DNA from: Limnanthes douglasii subsp. nivea
Lineage: Eukaryota > Streptophyta > Magnoliopsida > Brassicales > Limnanthaceae
Direction of reading: 5' to 3'
NCBI GenBank assembly: GCA_036936605.1
Contig: JAUPFV010000002.1
Span: 250,191,305 to 250,255,304, forward strand
Length of the DNA stretch: 64,000 nucleotides
Shown here: in pieces, positions 46,104 to 59,269 of the stretch
Numbering within the stretch: the stretch's first letter is position 1
Layout: every line of letters starts with the position of its first letter
The notes under the pieces: model-generated
What the model was told of the DNA's origin: nothing
The model's input: only the letters and a program-made list of their open reading frames with translations
The model's database searches: none
Program-made: the position numbers and the translations under genes

Positions 46104-47263
46104 TGTTAGGGTGCCGACCAAAGTCCCACATCCCACATCGGTTAAACATGGGAAGGATCGATGGTATATAAGTAAGAACATACCTCAACTAGTATGAGGC
46201 CTTTTGGTAGTGGACCAAATGCAAAGTCGTGAGGCCCTTCGGGTGCCAAAGCGGACAATATCATACTAGTGTTGAGATCGGTTGTGTTCTTACTTATATA
46301 CGGAGGCGGAATATGTGGACCGAACCCCCATATTCCCAACACGTGGTATCAGAGCGTCAGGCCCAGACGGAACGCGATGGTGGTAATATTCTCGGAGGTC
46401 GAACATGATGAACCAGTAGTCATGCTCAAGGTGAATGATCTACTCTATACATCCTAGTTTGGAGCGTTCATGACTCATCAATCAGTAGTACTTGATTGGA
46501 GTGGATATTGGAGCTAGAGCGTCCATGACTCATCAAGCGGTGGTATTTGATTGGAGTGGATAGTGGAGCTAGAGCGTCAATGACTCATCAAGCGGCGGTA
46601 CTTGATTGTAGTGGATATTGGAGCTAGAGCGTCCATGACTCATCAAGCGGTGGTACTTGATTGGAGTGGATAGTGGAGCTAGAGCGTTCATGACTCATCA
46701 AGCAAGCGGTGGTACTTGATTGGAGTGGATAGTGGAGCTAGAGCGTCCATGACTCATCAAGCGGTGGTACTTGATTGTAGTGGATATTGGAGCTAGAGCG
46801 TGTCCATTACTCATCAAGCGGTGGTACTTGATTGGAGTGGATAGTGGAGCTAGAGCATTCATGACTCATCAAGCAAGCGGTGGTACTTGATTGGAGTGGA
46901 TAGTGGAGCTAGAGCGTCCATGACTCATCAAGCAGTGGTACTTGATTGGAGTGGATAGTGGAGCTAAGGAACAAGCGCAGGATGGTCAAGTGAGTAGATA
47001 GATCCCCTGTAAAAAAAAGCTCTATTGCTCAGATAGAGCAATCTCTGATTAGAGTGAGCGGATGAAAGTCAATTGAGAGGAGGCTAAGGTGGTACTTTGT
47101 TCGAGAGGAGGATTTGTTAGGATGACGACCAAAACCAAAGCCGTGCGGGTCTTCGGGTGCCAAAGCGGACAATATCATACTAGTGTCGAGATTGGTTGTT
47201 CTTACTTATATACGGAGGTGGAATATGTGGTTCCCCATATTCATAACACCCATATTCCCAACA
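46104..47263 (+). mobile_element. TRIM-type miniature LTR retrotransposon
   Basis: A 1160-bp element with TG...CA LTRs at 46104-46341 (238 bp) and 47115-47263 (149 bp). The two share ccaaagcggacaatatcata and the ending catattcccaaca. The 3' LTR lacks part of the 5' LTR. A tggtatcagagc primer site (46344-46355) complementary to initiator tRNA-Met and a purine-rich tract (gagaggagga, before 47115) are present. tataa flanks both ends (46099-46103 and 47264-47268) as a 5-bp target duplication. There is no coding capacity; the interior is mostly a minisatellite. Confidence 0.88.
46462..46965. repeat. 55-bp minisatellite inside the TRIM
   Basis: Nine units start with gagcg(t/a) at 46462, 46517, 46572, 46627, 46682, 46741, 46796, 46853 and 46912. 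Spacing is mostly 55 bp. Longer units carry an extra aagc (59 bp) or gt (57 bp). Units differ at a tggatattgg / tggatagtgg position that partly alternates, suggesting higher-order growth. Confidence 0.95.
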
Positions 47264-47268
47264 TATAA

Positions 47269-50200
47269 TAAGAACATAATAGTACTTACCATTCGCTATC
47301 TTCACGTCCTACGATTTGAGAGTTGTAGCGCAAGCTTTTGTTTGACGAATGAGATTGAAGGTGTCAAGTACGAAGGTGATGGTCTTTTCCTAGTTTTCTA
47401 GTTGCACTTGAGTATGTACTTAAAAGTTAGGGAGTTGAGGCATTCAATGATAAATAAAAGAGAACATGCTGAGAGAAGTGAAGAATACGATAACTAAAAT
47501 TGAAAGCAGCATAAAAAATACGAATGATAATGATAATTGAATTGGGATTTATTTGGACATATTTATACTTAGTGAATATAATTTACAAAATTATTTATAG
47601 GTCTCTCAATTATCATTTGTTTATTTAATATTTTCATTTTTTTATCTTCACTTAATTAGCCTATAAGTTTTAATATTTGTTATACTGTGATGTTCTGCAT
47701 GGACCATAACCTTTATTGGTATATCAGAGCTCAATACTAAAGTGTCGACTAATGGTTTCTCACTCAAGATACATATTATCCCAGTGGTATCCACACTTTA
47801 TGTAATTTCATGAACTTGAAAATAATAATATGTTTATTATTATATTTAACTTTAATATTCCAAATTATAATTAATTTATTTAATTGGACTTATAACATAC
47901 ATGAATAATTTGTATTTACACATGATGAGACATTCCAAATCTATGATTTCTTTACACTCTTCCACTTGGATCATTCATGTGTACTAGAGTATATCTATCT
48001 GAATTGTGCACTATACAACATTACTGTTTACATATAATTTCTGCATATTTACTCATATCAAATGACACTAACAATAAAAAAAATAGGTTCCACTATGTTT
48101 TATTGTGTATGTAATGGTTCTACACAAAATGTATTGTTAACTACCACCTTAATGAACCCTGAATTCTCATGGTGTGTAGCAAGGAAATGTGACAACAGTT
48201 CTATACTTAACATGCATTAACTTCCAACTGGTCCTACATTAACTGAATGGACCCAATATCAAGAAATAAAAGGAAAAGGAAATTATCATATTATTCAAAT
48301 TATTGTATGTATACAATCTGAAATAATAATACAACCTAAAAACTTAAATAAAATCCGAAAAATTGAAAACTGAATCAAAACAACACTCTCACTTAGTCTA
48401 AATATCCTCTAGACTAAGATTTCCTACAAAAATATTGTATTCATGAAATCTTTAGGCGTTGAAACCTTAGTAAGGGAAGATGGAGAAGAGAAAGATGAAT
48501 CTTTATACGTTACTAGAATCTTAACTGAATTAAAAGGATTTGTTTTATTTGTTATATTTTAATTTATTTAATTATAAGGAAGTGAATGTATTTTATTTTT
48601 TAGATGTTATTAAGTGTGCTGCAAATTTTATTCTCGTAAAACATGTATGGTTAAATCATACATTTTGATTTAACATCCATTTAACCTATAAAGTTATGCG
48701 CTTAAATTATTTTCTTAATTGCATGACTTTCTTAACGTTATCATGTGATGACTAATATTGAATATTAGATTACTTAAGTCCCATTTTACAATGATCCGTC
48801 CATGGAATACTTAAGTACTTACTTAAGATTTTAATTATACAGCTTATCCTAAATTAAATTGAGCATACATAAAGAGCGGAATTTTTGAAACATGTAAAGT
48901 TTTTTTATATCTCATAAATTTCCAAATTAGTCTTGAGATATTGATTCATAATATATATATTTCAAATCACATCAAATCAATAAAATGTTTTTCATTTATA
49001 AACCATAATGATTTAGCATGCTATAAATGAATATCGTTTGTGATAAACCCATAGAATTATCAGGAGTGAGCCTCATGTGTATTGGTTCTTTAGTACATAA
49101 GATGCATCACCCATGAATTTCAAAATTATTTTTTTGAATATAAATTTCTTGGTGGCATAAAATATGTCACTATAACTTATGGTAATTAAGACGAACAATA
49201 ATTCTAAATCTTAATCCACTCTCACTAATGTTATGAAGTTCATATTACTCGACTAAATTAATCATAAAACTAGATGGATTATGTACAACTAATGAGCCAT
49301 AAAACTGAATATCATAAATGAATTTCTAATTGCTACACACTTTTGACTATATTGTATATAAATATAATTGTTACAAACATGTTAATTTTTTTGTGAAACA
49401 TGTTAATCTTCACGTGGACAAAATAAATTTTACAGCCTATCATTTTTAATTAATGGAGTTATTGAGTTGTAATATATATTGTTTTCTTAACTGTTATCAT
49501 TCGTAAAAAGTTGTTCTTAATTCATTTAATGAAGCTTGATTTTTAAATTGTGCAATAATTATCTTAAAATAGTCTTTTAAAAAATCTAAAATAAAAGCTC
49601 TATTAAACGGTTAATATTTTCACATCGAATGAAACGCATTTGGTGTAAGATCTTCTGAATATTTTAACTCAATTATCTTACATCAATTGTTTTTTGTCAC
49701 AATAATCTATAATTAAACATTGAAATCTGAATGTGATCTTATGAAAGCTTAAACTGAAGTTTCCATTTACATCACAATATTTTTAATACTCTTATGAAAC
49801 TTTTTATAGTATTACAGATGCTAAATTTGGATTCTTTTATTTTAGTAAAAAAGATCTTAATGTTATTGTAGAACTCTTTATGGTTTTACAGGAGCTGGAA
49901 CTATATTTTTTCATTGTATCGTAGAAGATCTGTATGTCTTGTAAAAAATAGTGTTTCGTTTCCGGATAATCTCTGAAGTCTTGTAAACAATTTCTTATTG
50001 AAATATTTTTGGGGTTCTCCAAAAATTTCAATTGGATAAAATCAGAGATATATACTTTGAACAGAGAGGATGAAATTTGATATCTTCTTCTTTTCAACAG
50101 AACCCATATTTATAAATTCGACCAACCAAAAACAGTTTGGAAGTTAGGGCAGTTAGGGTATCTTAACTGGTTTTGTAATAAAACGGCTATAATTTCAAAT

Positions 50201-51559
50201 TTGAATAAAACGGTCAAATTTTGAATTTCGAAATTCTGTTGACTTGCAACAATAGCCGATTTAACCAAAATAAAATTTTTCCAAGCTGACCTGTCAGCTC
50301 GACCCCAGCCAGGGGCTCCGCCCCTTGACCCCGCTAATCGTGATATAATCTAACAAGCGTGCACTCCGCACTCTACGACTTGTTTGATAATATATCATGA
50401 TTAAATTGGTCGACTAGTCGATCCAATTACACTAAAATAAATAACATGTCTTTGTAGTCATCTTTGTGAAATCGCAAAAGATAGAATTGGATTATTCAAT
50501 TGATCATAAAAAAAATCTTAATGATATTGTTGAACTTTTTATTATATTATAAAATATGAATCTGCATTATTATGTAAGTAACTATACTAACTTAAATTTC
50601 ACAATTATTTGAGGATGTTGAATTTGTTATTCGTAAGCAACTACAACTGATTAATCCCAAGTGAGCATTTAAACGTTGAATCATAAAAAGGAAATAAGGA
50701 GATGATTGGTAAGGAATGATTAAATCCTTATTACCTCATTTTAGTGGCAACCACCGCAGATATATATGACAAAATATTAGAACTTGTCAATGAATTGCAT
50801 CTATATTGAAATATGTGCATAATATGACCAAAATCTTTTATGAATAAAATATATATGTATAATTATCTACGAATAATGACGTTTTATTGAGCTTTGCAAT
50901 TTTGTTCAAAAAGTTATATTGCTCTGTTTGTAGTCATAAGACTCATCTTATTATAATAAGATAGTGTGTCGGTTCAATGTAGATTTGAATTATATGTTGA
51001 ATATTAATGATAATGATACTATTTCTCATGGAATAAATAGAAAGGTTATCGATACCTTCGATATTGTCGTATTCGAGAAGAGAAACAAAACCCCATATGT
51101 CAGCAATGTTCTTCACCTCGATCATCAATTTATGGATATTTGGTCTTGTATATACGACATTCAAGATTCAGCGTATGACTCATTATTATCAAATAAGGTT
51201 GTTTGTGCTAGGTAGATTTGGCCTTTTCTTTTACTTCGAGAAAAGTTAGTTAAAGAATTGCACGTAATTTTTTTTAAAATTAGAGTCTTAAATAAATACG
51301 AAAAAAATAAAAAACTCTTTTGTAGCTCTAATATAACTTAGAATTTAATTAAAATATTTTTATTTTTACGAATAAAAAATCAAAATATATTTAATTAAAA
51401 TAATTTTCTTTTTATATATCCAATAAGAATTAGATAACTATACATCTATTTACAAAAGTATTAGATAATTATAAAATGTATTTAGTGTTCAAAATAAATA
51501 TCTGACTATTAAAGATTATAAAGTAGTTGACCCTCGTTTGCACTTTAGTGTAAATAGTA
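47269..51559. other. AT-rich unassigned region, possibly LTR-element debris
   Basis: No gene supported. A primer-site-like ggtatatcagagctc at about 47720 and a GC-rich phrase (ggctccgccccttgaccccg, about 50305) of a kind often met in plant LTR elements suggest old retrotransposon debris. Open stretches at 49837-50097 (minus) and 50943-51215 (both strands) lack recognisable motifs. Confidence 0.35.
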
Positions 51560-51568
51560 TTCGAGTTT

Positions 51569-52565
51569 GGGTGAAACTATTTTCTCCATCAATTTGTTTA
51601 TTTCCCCCATAAATAAAAAGAAACTCCATTTTGTTATTTCCTCCATAAAAGAAATAACATATTTACCCTTTTTTTGTTTTTATCACAAAATTCATTCATT
51701 CTCCAACAACTCCATCGATTTCTATCACCATCCAAACTATCTCCATCATATTAACTTATGCACACTCAACCTGTCCTATTAGCTTCTCACATCTCACTAC
51801 TATAAAGACGACCTCCTCTTTAGATTTCTCTTCCAATCTTAAAAAACAACAAACCATAGCCAACTACTCGATTTCTCTTATAATCTTGAAAAACAAACGG
51901 CAGTCTCTCTCGAATTCTTCTAAGGTAGAACTCATTCGTTATTTTAAAAAACAGCATCACTTAAAATACAGTATTGTTTATTAAAAAAACGGAATGCACC
52001 TAGTTCCAAGACGACATCTCAGAATTAGGTGCGTTTGTTTTATATAAAAAACACCTGATTCCGAGGTGCTGTCTCGGAATCAGGTGCTTTTTTCTTGAAA
52101 AAAAAGCACATGATTCCTAACTGATGTCTCGGAATATGTCGTTTTCCGCTAAAACTTGCACAAATTGGGATTTTCAAAAATATGATCTTTTTAACAGAGA
52201 TTTTCAAATTACATGAATGTAAAACTAAAAAAAAATAGATTAAATTATCTTGTTGGTTGATTGAGTGATGCTCTCCGGTCTTAAATATTTAGTTTGAATG
52301 TCTTCCTCTTCCATGAGTAATCTTTATGAATTTTGAAGTTTTTTTGTTTTTATGGTTTAATTTTAGAAGCTAAATCATATATGTTGGATTTAATTGGGTT
52401 AAATCATGTGTTTGTTGATATAAGGGTTTTGATAATAGTTGATGGTATCAAGTTATAAATTAAAAGGTAAATTGAGAACAAGATAGTAAAAGCAAGTGAT
52501 AAGTATTTTTTTGATTTTGAAATACGGAGGAAATAAAAAATGTGATGGAGGAAATAGCTTCACCC
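51569..52565. mobile_element. non-autonomous MULE-like element with hairpins
   Basis: The left end gggtgaaactattttctcc and the inverted right end gggtgaagctatttcctcc form terminal repeats. Flanking 9-mers ttcgagttt (51560-51568) and ttagaattt (52566-52574) agree at 7 of 9 positions, as for a decayed 9-bp duplication. The interior (51996-52139) holds three successive hairpins, one with a perfect 14-bp stem (cacctgattccgag, 52052-52065 with 52073-52086). No coding capacity. Confidence 0.65.
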
Positions 52566-52799
52566 TTAGAATTTTACTTTTCTAATCCTAAAATACACAC
52601 AAATTAAGCTCAAATAAAGTTAAATATACACTTTATAACGCAAATGAAGCGAAACCTAAGCTTTAGATCAATATTCTGAATAAATTCTTATTTATAATAC
52701 ACAAATTTTTATTTTTTTAAATAGATAATTATTATTTTATATGAAAAAGGGTACAAATAAATATTCCTTCAACTTCTTGATTATTAACTAATAATCGGG

Positions 52800-53640
52800 A
52801 TAATGTTAATTGGTACATGTCTATATAAAAGACATAAATATCCTCGTAATGAGATATTTGTTTCAAATTTTTCTCTCTTACTTTTTCGTTTTTATTTTTA
52901 TTTTAAAAATTCTATATCTTTCAAACCGTAGTTCGGAAAATAAATCTGAAAGTACAATCGATTTGTTTTTGTAAGACGAGCAAAAGTAGATCCATTAATG
53001 ATATTTTTTATTAAAAATTATTTATTGTTCAAAGAACTCGCATGATTGATTTTTCAAAGAACTCTCGTGATTGATTTTTTAAAGAACTCTCGTGATTGAT
53101 TTTTTCAAAGAACCCATATGATTGATTTTTCAAAGAACTCTCATTATTGATTTTTCAAAGAACTCTCATGTTTAATTCTTCAAAGAACTCGCATTATTGA
53201 TGTTTCAAATTTTAATTTTTCAAAGAACTCTCATGATTGATTTTTCAAAGAACTCGCATGATTGATTTTCAAAGAACTCTCATGGTTAATTTTCAAATAA
53301 TTCGCATTTTACTCGTGAAATTTTATTTTTAAAAAAAATAAAAAAATATCATCAATAGATCTAGTTTTGTTTATCTTAAAAAGACGAAAGCGATGATACT
53401 TTTGGATATTGTTTTCCGAACTCCGGTTTGAAAGATGTAATTTTTTTAAAAATAAAATAAAATAAAATAAGAAAGATAAATTTTGGTTCTAAGAATTAGA
53501 AGTGGTTACATGGGGGTGATAAAGTGTGGGTATTTTAGTATTATTGTATTAAACAATTAGGTATTAATTGTGAGTTATATAGATGAGATGGGTATTAAAT
53601 AGTAATAAAAAGAAAACTCGTTATTAGATGGAAGTGTAAT
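52800..53640. mobile_element. foldback element around a minisatellite
   Basis: About 52910-53010 and about 53330-53450 are inverted copies, sharing atctttcaaaccg, gttcggaaaa and an aaaa(c/g)tagatc(c/t)att core. Between them a tandem array of about 26 bp per unit (caaagaactctcatgattga-like) runs from 53025 to 53300 with about ten units. Ends are approximate and no target duplication is certain. Confidence 0.6.
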
Positions 53641-53834
53641 AGTCGACACTTGTAAATGCAATTTTTTTTTAGATTAACAGAAATCAAATAAAAAATAACA
53701 AAATATTAAAAAATAACTATATAAAGGGTGGGTTAATGAAAAGATCCAACCCGCAAATCAATTGATTAAGACAAAAAAAATTAACAACTCTTAACATACT
53801 CTGTGTAGAATATTTTTTTATATAAAATCATCAA

Positions 53835-54610
53835 ATATGTGTGCATATTTTTATTTTTTATTTTTTTAGGATTTCAAATTTTTAAAGGTCCGTCTGTTCT
53901 AAATTTGGAAAAAAAAAATCCAAAAATACCATTTGTTTTGTAAAAAACAAACAAAACTAAGTCATTCATTATATTTTTTAAGTTGTAATTAAGATTTTTG
54001 GTTACGGATCTACCACTTAAAAAATTTCAATGTTTGTATCAAATATTTTTTTTACAATATATTGCATCTATCATTGGTTTGACATCTATCATCTAAAAAA
54101 TATTTTATACTCATCTTGCATCTATCAAAGCTAGATGATAGAGGCGGTACTATTGTAAAAAAATTGCGAATAAAAAGAAAAAGATATTAAATATTTAATA
54201 AAGATCATAAAGATATACCTAATGCTTAATGAAAATGACAAAAAAAGATATTATAGATATATTCAATCTGAAATAAAATTCAATAAAAAACGCAAATAGT
54301 TAGTTTTTCATGAAAATATTACGATAACTCAACTAAAACCTAAAAAAATAATTTAACTACTATATACAAAGAGTCTACAAAAAAACGTATATTTAACATC
54401 AAACCAAAGTCAATCAAACGTTGTTGTTTCTCAATATCGTCTCTCGTATAAAAAAATATCAGTAATGGATCTAGCTTTGTTCGTCTAAAAAAATGAAATT
54501 AATAGTAGTTTTAGATTTTTTTAAAATACAAATCCAAATATATGAACTTAAAAAAATTTAAAAAAATACGAGTGAGATAAAATATACACATATATGATGA
54601 TCTTATACGA
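53835..54610. mobile_element. second foldback element, related core
   Basis: About 53835-53990 and about 54455-54610 form imperfect inverted arms that share the aacaaaactag / gatccatta-type core with the element at 52800-53640. The middle is AT-rich and unrelated to the minisatellite. Boundaries are uncertain. Confidence 0.45.
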
Positions 54611-55100
54611 AAAGATATTTAAGATATTATGAAAAATAGTTTGATCTTAGAAAATAAATAATAAAGTTAAATGGTTTTTTCTTTAAAATATATGAAAATA
54701 AAAACAGTACATGGATAATAGTTGGTTTTTAAGTTTGTACTACCATCTTATAAAAATATACTTAAAAGATAAATGTCTATATTTTTATAAATCATAAAAT
54801 ATATAATACAATTAGAAAACTACGTATGAATGTTTTAATAGATAATTAAAATCTGATTAAAAATTTATAATAAATAAAATAAAATAATATGCTTACATCG
54901 AGAATATATAATATAGCATAGTCATATAAGTTCTAAAATTTACATTAAACTATCAGGTTTAATTGACGAAATCTTCATCTTATCCAGATTTCTATGTGAG
55001 TATAGTAGTAGATATATCATCTATTCAGTCATCTTTTTAGGTGAGGTGATTAAGTATTTGTTGAGGAGCATATAAGAGATCCTTTAACATTTTTTGGGAG
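54611..55100. other. AT-rich spacer
   Basis: Nothing recognised. Confidence 0.4.
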
Positions 55101-55208
55101 TAGAGCTACACCAAGAGATGATTTGTCATGTAAGACTTCCTATAAAAATTAGTTCGTTTAAACTTTATAATGGAGGATTGTTTGATAAGATAAAATAAGG
55201 AATTGATA

Positions 55209-55560
55209 ACAGTATATAATTTTTGAGATAAAGTCATTAGGAAACTGTCACAGCTCTCTAATGAAGCTAAGCTCTAAACTGACCAGAAGAGCAATTACTC
55301 TTAGTTTATTGGGTATTTGAGATCCATCAATGTTTATCTTATAGTTGCATTTATTTGTCCACTTTACTAGTCAATCCTCCGTTACAGTATATATAATTTT
55401 TGAGATAAAGTCATTAGAAAACTGTCATAGCTCTCTAATGAAGCTAAGCTCTAAACTGACCAGAAGAGCAATTGCTATTAGTTTATTGGGTATTTGAGAT
55501 CCATCAATGTTTATCTTATAGTTGCATTTATTCGTCCACTTTACTAGTCAATCCTCCGTT
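55209..55560. repeat. 175-bp tandem duplication in LINE RNase H
   Basis: Units starting at 55209 and 55384 are nearly identical. Each encodes on the minus strand the first RNase H Asp motif (INIDGS), so the catalytic segment is present twice. Confidence 0.9.
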
Positions 55561-57120
55561 ACATTTGTTTCATGTTAATGTGTGATATAATCATATTCGA
55601 TGATAACAATTGCATGCAACAATCTAATATATGAGTTAGAAACCAATGAGATTTATGAGTTAGAATCATAGTTAATAGCACTTTAGATTCTGTCTCAATA
55701 TCTAGCTGAGAGATTCGCATTTTTTGGCAAAGAAAAAGGCTATTAAGGAGATCTCGAGTTTCTGAAATTATAGGACTTTGTTTTCCATATATTCTTCCAA
55801 TTGCAACTTTAATACCTCATTTGGAGTTTCTGATTAGCAACGCCTGTAGATTCATTAGTTTGAGAGTAAGAGACATATATATTTAATTTGAGTCTTGGTT
55901 CAGTAGGTGAAGACCAGTGGATAACAACTAGTTTTCTAGGATGTTTTAAGTGATTAAAACAACCAAAATCATAGCTTGCTTGACGTGAAAAATAATAGCA
56001 TTAATAGAGGTTTTCCTTCGATTGAACTTCATATTATTTATGTGATACCAAATAATCCAACAAATGGCAGAGGGTAGAGTGGTTCTAATATGAACATTAC
56101 TAGGAGAAGATCAATACCAGATTCTTATTAAATAAATCTGTGACATGTGCCTGCCTATTTGAAGATTGAACATGTTGTAAAAGAACCTGCCAAACAGGCC
56201 ATAAGTTGTTACATAAAACAAACATGCAATGTATTGATTCAATACTTTTAAAATGTTTCCATTTGGATGTTAGAGATATGTTTTTGTGATGAAGAATGGT
56301 ATCCACAAATACCCTGTTATAAAAAAACATCCATAGAATAAATGAGAACTTCTTAGAAGTAATAGTATTGTAACTTGTAAAGCATAGATGGAGTTCGTTT
56401 ATTTCTTAATTCATTTCATTTATCTTTAGTGTAGAAGTCCCTATAGTCATTTATTATCTAATGAATTTTATCTTCCACAAAATTCTTGATTAAAAGCTTG
56501 ATGATTCTATTAATATTAGACTCAGTTACTGATGAAAGTAACTTAGGAAGATTCCAGCCTCTATCAATCCAAAATTCTTTGACTTTAATTTAAGTATACC
56601 AAGTTGTATCGGTGTTGTATGTTAGGTTTATTAATGGTTTGTTATTGCACCACCGATCCAACCCGAATTCACATTCCCCATGACTAAGGGTCCAGTAGAT
56701 AAAGCCTTCAGATATGTTTCTTACATCAAATCATATCTTCCATACTTGAGACTTTTCCTTGGTTAACTTCACTTGCATATGATGATAAATAGAACAATAA
56801 CTACTTTGAATGAATTTAGCCCATAGACTTTTGTTCTCTCTGAATTTGAACCAAAGCTTACAAGAATATGTAAGTTGTTTTTTTATCAAACTATATGATA
56901 TTTAATCCTCCTTCTGTAGGGTTTACTCAACTTACTCAAGCTAAACCAACCATGGCTCTATGACTGTCTCAGGTACCCCAAAGGTATATGCTATTATTGC
57001 TTCAAGCATTCAAATGACAGAGGTGGGGAGAAAATATTTTTGGAGATGATAATGGGGAATAACTAGTACTACAATTTGAATAAATGTTAATCTTCCTCCA
57101 AATCAAAGTAAAATATGATC

Positions 57121-57904
57121 CTACTCTTGAGTTTTCCTTCTGAGTTTAATAATGATGTCTTCATAGTGAATATCTATAAATCTATGATGAATAGTTGATC
57201 CCAAGTATTTCAATAAAAAATTTCCAAGTTTGAATACAGTGATATGTTGTATGTTGTTTGTCTTGGTATGTGATATTAATGAAGATTTTTCTTTATTGAG
57301 AAATTGTGCAGTTAGCTTTTGATACTTGATAAGGAAGTTGTAGCTTTTGTTGCCATTATAACTTGATCCATTAGAGAATATGATTATATCATCAGCGGAA
57401 GCCAAACAGGGGACCACAATAGAACTATCAGTTTTGTATCTCATAGTAAATTGGTTTTGAAACAATTTCTTGAGACCTCTGATTAATTTCTTCAACTAAA
57501 ATGAATAGACTAGTAGAGATGGGATCTCATTGTCTAACTACATTATAGGATTTGAAATAACCTTTAGATTCACAATTAATGATAATATAAAATCTAACAT
57601 CACTAATTGTATTCTTGATAAAGTTAGTAAAGGTGCAATCAATACTAAAAACCGTAAGAATTTGAGTATTAAAGGATATTGAGACTCTATAAAAAGCTTT
57701 GGCCATGTCCAATTTTAAGATCAAATTTCCTCCTCCAGATTTCCAATTAATATCATATACAATTTCCTTAGTGAGGAAAATGTTTTCTTGAATGCTTATA
57801 CTCCTTACAAATCCACTATATTCAACTGAGATAACTTTAGGTAGAAGAACTGAAATCATGTAATTGAGTTTTGTAGACATTATCCTATTGAAGACATTAC
57901 ACAA
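57121..57904 (-). pseudogene. LINE reverse transcriptase fragments
   Basis: Two open pieces (57527-57904 and 57121-57495) cover the palm, including KLDMAKAFYRVS and the catalytic SADDIIIFS. They are separated by a stop and a frame change. Confidence 0.75.
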
Positions 57905-59269
57905 AATAATAGGTCTATAATCATTCCATGTTTTAGGGTCCTCTCTTTTATGAATTAGGAATATTGTTGTTGTATAAACCTCATTATGAACATGTTCCCC
58001 ACTGAAGAAGGCATTTATGGCAGATCATAGATCTTTGGCAATAGTATCCTAGCACTTCTAGTAAAATTTGGTATTAAAACCATATACACCACCAATGCTA
58101 GAATAATTCAGTGCATTGATGGAGGTGAAAATCTCATGGTCAGAAGGAATAATCATTAATGTGTTGTTGTCTCTATTTGAAACTAGTCTAGGAATGATGG
58201 ATTGTATATCAGCCATCTCAGATATTTGAGTGTTTTTAGTGAGTAGATTCTTGAAACTGTTAAATGTATATGCTCCCAAATCATTCAGATCATGAATCCA
58301 TGTATTATTTTCTTGGATTTTAACAATTTTGTTCTTTCTTCTTTTCTTCTTAACATAATTGTGATATGTCCTATCACTTTGTCCAGTTGATACTACATTT
58401 TTTCTCCTAATATGTCTCATCTCTAGAAAGTAGTTAAAGATTATATATATTAGATTTGGCAAGACTGATCATGTTCTCTTGAGAGCTAGATTATGTGTAG
58501 CATGATTTATAATACTTAATCTCCTCTTCAGCTTGAGCTATCGAATTGAAAATGTTAGCAACACTTTATTTTCTCCAAATATTTAGATAAGCCTTTAATC
58601 TCTCGAGCTTCTACCAAAACCGCTGTATAGGAGAACCATTGATATTTTCATTCAAGTTATTCTTCATTGTAGTGTCAAAATCAGGATGATCCAACCACAT
58701 ATTTTGGAACTTAAATCCAGTCTTGATTTGAAAATGTGTTCATATACGTTGATACATAAAGGGGAGTGAACAGGCCCCATTCTAGCCATATGAGTAATAT
58801 ATGTATTGACAAAATAATTTGACCATGTTGAATTATAAAGCAATCTGTATAGGCGAGAGTTGGTCCAAGTGTATTTAGACTCAGAATAATCTGTGTCCAT
58901 GAGATTGCAGTCACTTCTTGTTGTAAAGCCTTTTATACTTCTTAAACATATAGTAGATCAAAATAGCTTCTCAGAAGGATCAACAATGGAATTAAAATAG
59001 CCTATTAAGATCCATTTATTTGATACGTCAGAAACATCTCTTAATTTGTTCCATAGAGTAATCCTAAGATCCCTTAAACATTTTGTATATATTATAGAGA
59101 CCAGTAAGTCATTTCTAATATTTGAGTGATTAACCTTGACATGAAGAAGCTGATCATGATAGAATAAGGATGAATTATAATGTCATTATTCCAAAATACC
59201 CAGATATAGTTTGATATATTAGAAATTTCATTCTAAAATCCCATAATTTGAGCAATTTTGTTTAAATAA

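Larger units (their letters stand above)
55100..59250 (-). mobile_element. third L1-type LINE, degenerate, truncated at its 5' side
   Basis: Minus-strand remnants include endonuclease (ESKYTWTNSRLYRLLYN near 58830), reverse transcriptase (KLDMAKAFYRVS near 57690 and SADDIIIFSNGSS near 57385), a Cys/His region (HCMFVLCNNLWPVWQVLLQH near 56200) and RNase H (NIDGS near 55340 and 55510). Motifs resemble the RNase H-bearing LINE at 6276-12463, so it is an older member of that lineage. No ORF1 is visible; at about 59260 the sequence changes to Gypsy RT. Many stops. Confidence 0.7.

Noticed and set aside
46104..46341. Cassandra-type TRIM with 5S rRNA in the LTR
   Set aside because: The LTR has the cggacaatatc phrase common in plant TRIMs, but I see no 5S internal promoter sequence.
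46462..46965. CRISPR-like array
   Set aside because: Units are contiguous 55-bp tandem copies without unique spacers, in a plant retroelement.
47700..50420. Complete LTR retrotransposon
   Set aside because: A primer-site-like phrase and one GC-rich phrase are present, but no LTR pair, target duplication or coding domain could be matched.
53025..53300. Regulatory or coding meaning of the 26-bp array
   Set aside because: Units vary in length and frame. A minisatellite is enough to explain it.
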